A DNA stretch of 51,872 nt from an uncultured Granulosicoccaceae bacterium (GTDB lineage: Bacteria > Pseudomonadota > Gammaproteobacteria > Granulosicoccales > Granulosicoccaceae), in the NCBI GenBank assembly GCA_937951215.1, contig CALFCE010000154.1, positions 1-51,872 on the forward strand, written 5' to 3'. The notes beneath the pieces were generated by a model, which worked only from the letters and a program-made list of their open reading frames with translations, searched no databases and was not told where the DNA came from. Positions 47,079 through 51,872 of this stretch are shown here, one piece after another (the first letter of the stretch is position 1; each line of letters starts with the position of its first letter). A program made the translations under genes and the position numbers.

Positions 47079-49454
47079 ATGAAATTCAGCGAACAATGGT
47101 TACGTGAGTGGGTTAACCCGGCTATCAGTACCGAAGAGTTGGCCGAGCAGCTGACCCTGATGGGGCTGGAGGTTGACGAGGTTGAATCGGTAGCGCCGGG
47201 TTTTAGCAAAGTGGTGGTGGGTGCGATAACCGATGTACAGCCGCACCCGGATGCTGACAAGTTAAGAGTCTGTGCGGTTGATGCTGGCAGTGAAGGGCAG
47301 TTCTCCGTGGTCTGTGGTGCTCCCAATGCGCGGCCGGGCATACATGTACCCTTTGCGATGATTGGTGCCAGGTTACCGGGTGGGCACAAAATCAAAAAGA
47401 GCAAGCTTCGCGGAGTGCAGTCCGAAGGCATGTTGTGCTCGGCATCAGAGCTCGAGTTATCGGACGATTCTGATGGATTGATGGAATTATCCGGTGAGCC
47501 TGAAACCGGGATGGATCTGTCGGAGCTACTTGATCTGAACGATAACGTTATCGAGGTGGAACTGACTCCGAACCGCGGGGATTGTTTGTCCATCAGAGGT
47601 GTGGCGCGTGATGTTTGTGCACGCAACGACCGTGACCTGGAGCTGCATGAAATAACCAGTGTGCCAGCCGAACATCAGGACACCCAGCATTTTACGGTTT
47701 CCGAAGATTGTGCCTGCGTTCACTACACAGGCCGCCTGATTCATGATGTTGATAGTAAGGCACCGACGCCTCTATGGATGGTAGAGCGTTTACGCAGGGG
47801 CGGGGTGCGTTCAATCAATGCAGCCGTTGATGTGACCAACTATGTGATGCTCGAACTCGGTCAACCCATGCATGCTTTCGATGTCGACAAGGTGCAGGGT
47901 TCTATATCGGTGAGGCGGGCCACCGAAGGTGAAAAAGTAAAGCTGCTCGACGGTCGTGATCTTTCTCTGGAAAGTGACACTACTGTTATCGCTGATGACC
48001 GTGGGGCGATCGGTGTTGCCGGTATTATGGGTGGCGATTCGACTGGGGTTGATGCCTCGACCCGCACCGTTTTCCTGGAAAGCGCGCTGTTTCTGCCACA
48101 GGATATTATTGGTAAACCGCGTCGCTACGATGCCCACACAGACTCGGCGCACCGCTTTGAGCGTGGTGTGGATCCGGGTTTGCAGATTGAGGCGCTGGAG
48201 TATGCAACCAGTCTGCTTATCAACATCGCGGGCGGCAAAGGCGGCCCGGTCAGTGTTTGGATTGATGAGGACCGGATGCCTTTGGGCGAACCACTGATCC
48301 TGCGCCGCGAGCGCATCGAGCGCGTGTTGGGAATCGAGATTGCTGACGAACAGGTGGAATCAATACTCACCCGTTTGGGTGTAGAAGTATCATCCGATGC
48401 GCAAGGTTGGGAAGTCACCCCACCCACCTATCGATATGACCTGCGTATTGAAGAAGATTACATAGAAGAGCTGGCTCGTGTGCACGGATTTGATCGCATA
48501 CCCCGAACCTTGAATGCCTATCAGCCTGGATTCAAGCCTGCCAGCGAATCCGTGGTGACGGTTTCCGCTTTAAAGAATGCGCTGGTGCATCGTGGCTTCA
48601 GGGAAGTGGTGACGTTCAGTTTTGTCGACGACACGGTGCAACAAGCCCTGCATCCGGAGGTCGATGCACTGCTACTGGCCAACCCGATCTCAAGTGATCT
48701 GGCAGCCATGCGCTGTTCTTTGGTGCCTGGTTTGTTATCGGTGATGCAAAAAAATACCAGCCGGCAAAACAACGACCTCCGGATATTTGAAGCAGGTTTG
48801 AGGTTTGTGCCGCAAAAATCTGAATTAATTCAGGAAAGTGTTATCGGTGGCCTGATAACCGGGCGCCGGTACAACGAAAACTGGGCTGATTCCAGCGAGA
48901 TGGCCGACCTCTTCGACCTGAAGGGTGACCTTGAGGTCTTATTGGGGCTGGCAAATGCCAACCAGTTTGAATTTGTACCCGGAACACAGCCGTTTTTACA
49001 CCCCGGCCGCTCTGCCGATATCGTTTGTTGTGATGAAAACGTTGGCTGGTATGGAGAATTGCACCCTAAACTTCAGAATTCACTCGATTTGTCGCAAAAT
49101 AGTTTGTTGTTTGAGATACGTCTTGACGCGTTGATGAACCGAATGGTTCCGGCGTATCAGGAGATATCACGCTATCCATCAGTACGGCGCGACTTGTCTT
49201 TGCTGATGCCGCAACAAACAACACACAGGGCTCTGGAAGATTGTCTTGTCAAACATGCGCCGAAGTGGTTGCAGAAAATCGTTACTTTTGATGTGTATAG
49301 TGGCGAAAACATAGACAAAGGCATGAAAAGTGTGGCTTTAGGCTTGATTTTACAGGACTTTTCGCGCACCCTAGAGGAAGCTGAGGTCGATGATGCAGTT
49401 GCCGTGGTCATACGCGGGTTGGATCAGGATCTGGGAGTAAGATTGAGGGCGTAG
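47079..49454 (+). CDS. pheT: Phenylalanyl-tRNA synthetase beta subunit
   Basis: A 791-residue subunit. The tRNA-binding OB domain ([21 protein letters not shown]) comes first, then B3/B4 editing region, B5 domain, class II-like core and the C-terminal anticodon-binding FDX-ACB domain ([17 protein letters not shown]). Length is usual. It forms a heterotetramer with PheS. Confidence 0.97.
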   Translation: MKFSEQWLREWVNPAISTEELAEQLTLMGLEVDEVESVAPGFSKVVVGAITDVQPHPDADKLRVCAVDAGSEGQFSVVCGAPNARPGIHVPFAMIGARLPGGHKIKKSKLRGVQSEGMLCSASELELSDDSDGLMELSGEPETGMDLSELLDLNDNVIEVELTPNRGDCLSIRGVARDVCARNDRDLELHEITSVPAEHQDTQHFTVSEDCACVHYTGRLIHDVDSKAPTPLWMVERLRRGGVRSINAAVDVTNYVMLELGQPMHAFDVDKVQGSISVRRATEGEKVKLLDGRDLSLESDTTVIADDRGAIGVAGIMGGDSTGVDASTRTVFLESALFLPQDIIGKPRRYDAHTDSAHRFERGVDPGLQIEALEYATSLLINIAGGKGGPVSVWIDEDRMPLGEPLILRRERIERVLGIEIADEQVESILTRLGVEVSSDAQGWEVTPPTYRYDLRIEEDYIEELARVHGFDRIPRTLNAYQPGFKPASESVVTVSALKNALVHRGFREVVTFSFVDDTVQQALHPEVDALLLANPISSDLAAMRCSLVPGLLSVMQKNTSRQNNDLRIFEAGLRFVPQKSELIQESVIGGLITGRRYNENWADSSEMADLFDLKGDLEVLLGLANANQFEFVPGTQPFLHPGRSADIVCCDENVGWYGELHPKLQNSLDLSQNSLLFEIRLDALMNRMVPAYQEISRYPSVRRDLSLLMPQQTTHRALEDCLVKHAPKWLQKIVTFDVYSGENIDKGMKSVALGLILQDFSRTLEEAEVDDAVAVVIRGLDQDLGVRLRA

Positions 49455-49458
49455 GGTA

Positions 49459-49761
49459 ATGGCTCTGACAAAAGCAGCGATGGCTGAAATGCTATTTGAT
49501 GAACTTGGGCTCAACAAGCGTGAAGCCAAAGAGTTTGTCGAGCAGTTTTTTGAAGAAGTAAGGATGGCTCTTGAACTGGGACAGGATGTCAAGCTGTCCG
49601 GCTTTGGGAACTTTATCCTCCGAAACAAAAACGAAAGACCTGGTCGAAACCCGAAAACCGGTGAAGAAATTCCTATTTCTGCACGCCGGGTGGTAACGTT
49701 TCGTCCTGGTCAAAAACTGAAATCGCGCGTTGAAGCTTATGCTGGAAACCAGCAACAATAA
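49459..49761 (+). CDS. ihfA: Integration host factor alpha subunit
   Basis: A 100-residue DNA-bending protein. The start [33 protein letters not shown] and the DNA-binding arm [22 protein letters not shown] are typical of IHF-alpha. It follows pheT by 4 bp, the conserved gammaproteobacterial order. Confidence 0.97.
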   Translation: MALTKAAMAEMLFDELGLNKREAKEFVEQFFEEVRMALELGQDVKLSGFGNFILRNKNERPGRNPKTGEEIPISARRVVTFRPGQKLKSRVEAYAGNQQQ

Positions 49762-50098
49762 CGAATTGCCGGTAATACCTAACAAGCGTTACTTCACCAT
49801 CGGTGAAGTAAGCGACTTGTGCGAGGTAAAACCGCATGTGCTCAGGTACTGGGAGCAGGAATTTCCTGATCTCAAGCCCGTGAAACGTCGCGGTAACCGT
49901 CGTTACTATCAGCGGCACGATGTGATTCTGATCCGCCAGATACGCAGCCTGCTTTATCAAGAGGGCTACACCATCGGCGGTGCCAGGCAGCATCTGGCAG
50001 GCGACTCTGCGCGCGATGACAACCTGCAATCCCAGCAGCTGATTCGCCAGCTCAGAACCGAGCTCGAAGATATCCTGCGCATCCTGCGTTCAAGCTAG
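49739..50098 (+). CDS. MerR-family regulator
   Basis: A 119-residue regulator with the MerR DNA-binding head: [28 protein letters not shown] and [12 protein letters not shown]. There is no cysteine metal site, and the dimer helix is short. I chose ATG 49739, so it overlaps ihfA by 23 bp. The ihfA-merR-tRNA-Pro order is conserved in Pseudomonas-like genomes. The ligand and targets are unknown. Confidence 0.88.
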   Translation: MLETSNNNELPVIPNKRYFTIGEVSDLCEVKPHVLRYWEQEFPDLKPVKRRGNRRYYQRHDVILIRQIRSLLYQEGYTIGGARQHLAGDSARDDNLQSQQLIRQLRTELEDILRILRSS

Positions 50099-50111
50099 CA
50101 TCCTTGCGACT

Positions 50112-50243
50112 GTCATTCCCGTGAAGACGGGAATCTATTGTTTCCACTCCGTGCCCAACGTCATTCCCGTGAAAACGGGAATCCATTGTTCCCATTCCGT
50201 GCGCAACGTCATTCCACGTGCAAACGGGAATCCATAGCCCAAA
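50112..50243. repeat. 48-bp-period GTCATTCCCG repeat
   Basis: Three units start at 50112, 50160 and 50208. Each begins GTCATTCCCGTGAA, then an inverted ACGGGAAT arm, so each unit is a small hairpin. This is a widespread bacterial intergenic repeat type. The third unit is degenerate. Confidence 0.85.
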
Positions 50244-50298
50244 CCCAACTCCGTATCTTCTCAATCCGCCCCCATTGCTGTATCCTTCGCATTCCGGT

Positions 50299-50375
<77 letters not shown>

Positions 50376-50801
50376 ATGAAATCTAATAACTTATCTTACT
50401 TTTCCCGCAGCACCTAATCAGATAATTTCGAATTATGGTCCATATATGTGGCCCGACGAGTTTGATTTTAAACCTGATTTGGTATGTCAGAATTGAGAAG
50501 ATTCTGAACACCCTCAATTTCGTTTGTTAGAGCTTCCAATCAATCTATCTTGATATAGAGATAGATACCCCTCTTGGATAATTAGCTTAACTGTCATCAG
50601 CTATTTTTGAATCCTTCTACCTTTCTCTGTCGGGTCAGGCAGGGTTTTGAGGAAAATCCTTGGCACACTGAACGGTTGCTGTTGTGTCGGCCTCTGTTCT
50701 AGTTCGAGGGGTTTGAGGTTCCTCTTATGTGGTGGCTGCACTATATTTATTTGATGATTAGCAGTGTTTAGACGAGCTTGAATGGCCAGCTTCGTCCTAA
50801 T
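50376..50801. other. Gene-poor region after tRNA-Pro
   Basis: 426 bp with no supported ORF. It holds an 8-bp inverted repeat ATCTATCT / AGATAGAT around TGATATAG at 50543-50566, which might be an operator or terminator. Base composition looks more AT-rich than the preceding cluster. Confidence 0.5.
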
Positions 50802-51587
50802 TTAGAACTGAGCCGATTTGAACTTATTGAATTTAGTAAACATCTCCTCATCCCAAGGCAACAAGATTCCGCCTGTCGACTCATCACCAAGCACACCCAC
50901 AGATTCATGCTGAATGCTGTAGAGGGCCCCAAGAACCCAACCAACTAGCGCATCAAGCTCATCATCGTCCTTTGGTGGAGCTATCTGCTCAAGCACACTA
51001 CTGACAGCTTCGATGTTCAGTGAGTGCCAGATAGGAAGCAGCTGATCCCAATAGCTCTCAATCGAGCGATTTGCCTTTGCTCCTTTGTAGGTCCAGAAGT
51101 CATTACCATTGCCAGAAAGGGATCGGCACCACAACCAAATTGCCACCGCTGGATGGGTTTCAACCAGCAGTCTCCCAGTTGTCGTTGCTAGCTTGGTTTG
51201 ACAAGTTAGCTGGAAAGGTAACTCACTCATAGGACGGTCATAAGGGCCTAACAGAGGCACTCCAAGACAGGCTCTCGTGATCACCCAGTGGGGACAGCCA
51301 GAGTAGGGTAAAACTGATATTCCGGCAGGTGTCTTGTATCCAGTGGAGCTTCGAGAAAAGAACCTTTCTAGAACTCGCTGTGAGTAGGATGCTGGAAATG
51401 CCTTGTGCTCAAGCGGTGGGCCTGTAAGTGGGGCGTCCCAGCAAACCAGTATGTTTTCTGAATCTGTAAGGCTCTCGCAATATTTGCTTAGCTCAGTTGC
51501 TGGCACTTTCTTGAATCTGCCGTCGAATATCACAGCATCTTTGGTTGGAGCGGGGTCTATGGATACGACTCTGAATTGGTTGTTCAC
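50802..51587 (-). CDS. DUF429-like RNase H-fold protein
   Basis: A 261-residue protein if translation starts at GTG 51587; the open frame continues to 51731 without homology-like sequence. It has the RNase H-like acidic pattern of DUF429 proteins: VVSIDPAP at the start, VCWDAPLTGPP, VETHPAVAIW and DDELDALVGWVLG near the end. DUF429 proteins have no agreed function. The lack of a good ribosome site and the AT-rich surroundings suggest an accessory gene next to tRNA-Pro. Confidence 0.65.
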   Translation of the reverse strand: MNNQFRVVSIDPAPTKDAVIFDGRFKKVPATELSKYCESLTDSENILVCWDAPLTGPPLEHKAFPASYSQRVLERFFSRSSTGYKTPAGISVLPYSGCPHWVITRACLGVPLLGPYDRPMSELPFQLTCQTKLATTTGRLLVETHPAVAIWLWCRSLSGNGNDFWTYKGAKANRSIESYWDQLLPIWHSLNIEAVSSVLEQIAPPKDDDELDALVGWVLGALYSIQHESVGVLGDESTGGILLPWDEEMFTKFNKFKSAQF

Positions 51588-51783
51588 AATTGAGTGACTG
51601 TTGTAAGTTTGAGTAGGGGATAGAGGCCAGTTTCTGCTGCTGTGATTACAAATTCTGATGTGAACGTAACTTGTTGGATTAGGTTTGGCGTGGGTGCTCA
51701 CCGTCAATGGAATTCGAATCAAATCGTACAAAGCTCGCCCGCGCCAGATATATTCTGCCTAGGTGGAGCATTTGGAAAAATTT

Positions 51784-51872
51784 ATGAGTGAGTCGCCGAA
51801 TCCCCAGACGAAAGTGCCGCGACCTAATAGAATTATCTGTAGTAAGTTTTACAAAGTGTCATTACCAAGGGA
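51784..51872 (+). CDS. Partial ORF at window end
   Basis: ATG 51784 with TTGGAAAAA upstream opens a frame to the window edge (29 codons seen): MSESPNPQTKVPRPNR and on. There is too little sequence to assign a family, and it may be spurious. Confidence 0.35.
   Translation, partial: MSESPNPQTKVPRPNRIICSKFYKVSLPR

Noticed and set aside
50112-50243. CRISPR-like array
   Set aside because: Only three units, each an imperfect hairpin with similar 'spacers'; no cas genes.
50052-50264. Minus-strand ORF across the 48-bp repeats
   Set aside because: Its protein ([18 protein letters not shown]) is the known false product of this intergenic hairpin repeat.

Overview
The window looks like chromosome of a marine-type gammaproteobacterium. 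The evidence is gene order and protein families: thrS-infC-rpmI-rplT-pheS-pheT-ihfA-merR-tRNA-Pro, lolCD / comEC / exbBD-msbA-lpxK-kdsB, purB-roxA, mfd-csiV and a PhoPQ pair are all gammaproteobacterial arrangements. I cannot name the genus. Most of the window is housekeeping; the less ordinary parts are regulatory DNA and a few accessory genes.

Layout. 1-614: a partial lipoprotein gene on the minus strand. 944-3069: MoxR ATPase plus vWA protein (minus). 3290-7122: cobalamin adenosyltransferase, hotdog thioesterase, an ABC-2 exporter pair and a methyltransferase (plus). 7384-9608: a small secreted protein with a HELVH motif, converging on a CadC-like winged-helix/TPR regulator. 9746-12967: PepSY-PhoP-PhoQ operon and a glycine-zipper envelope protein (minus). 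13215-17584: mfd with csiV downstream (minus). 18147-20094: lolC-lolD. 20408-28040: a 26-codon leader ORF, comEC, exbB, exbD, msbA, lpxK and kdsB, covering DNA uptake and lipid A/KDO supply and export. 28154-32094: Nudix hydrolase, CaCA antiporter, and a periplasmic-binding-like/GGDEF protein on the minus strand.

32260-36022 is the accessory, regulation-rich core. An ArsR-type regulator and a COG0701 permease start inside a perfect 20-4-20 bp palindrome. Downstream of them lies a dense cluster of hairpins with GGA loops: a 44-bp exact repeat present twice, around a hairpin with an ACAAGGATGT loop. Then come a VOC protein, a double cupin and a TetR regulator. Two identical-spacing CTATC-N4-GATAG palindromes stand before the VOC and cupin genes, and one sits exactly in a promoter spacer.

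36108-41312: roxA, purB, a B12-binding radical SAM protein and yceH (minus). 41537-50375: tRNA-Val, a zinc-ribbon membrane protein, the thrS-to-merR translation cluster, a 48-bp-period intergenic repeat and tRNA-Pro(GGG). 50376-51872: a gene-poor stretch, a DUF429-like gene and the start of an unidentified ORF, possibly the edge of an accessory region.

The best candidates for something undescribed are the hairpin cluster at 33800-33965 (possible CsrA/RsmA-binding RNA, or a REP-like repeat), the leaderless-looking ArsR operon in its palindrome, the TetR/VOC/cupin mini-regulon, and the leader ORF coupled to comEC. None can be settled from sequence alone.
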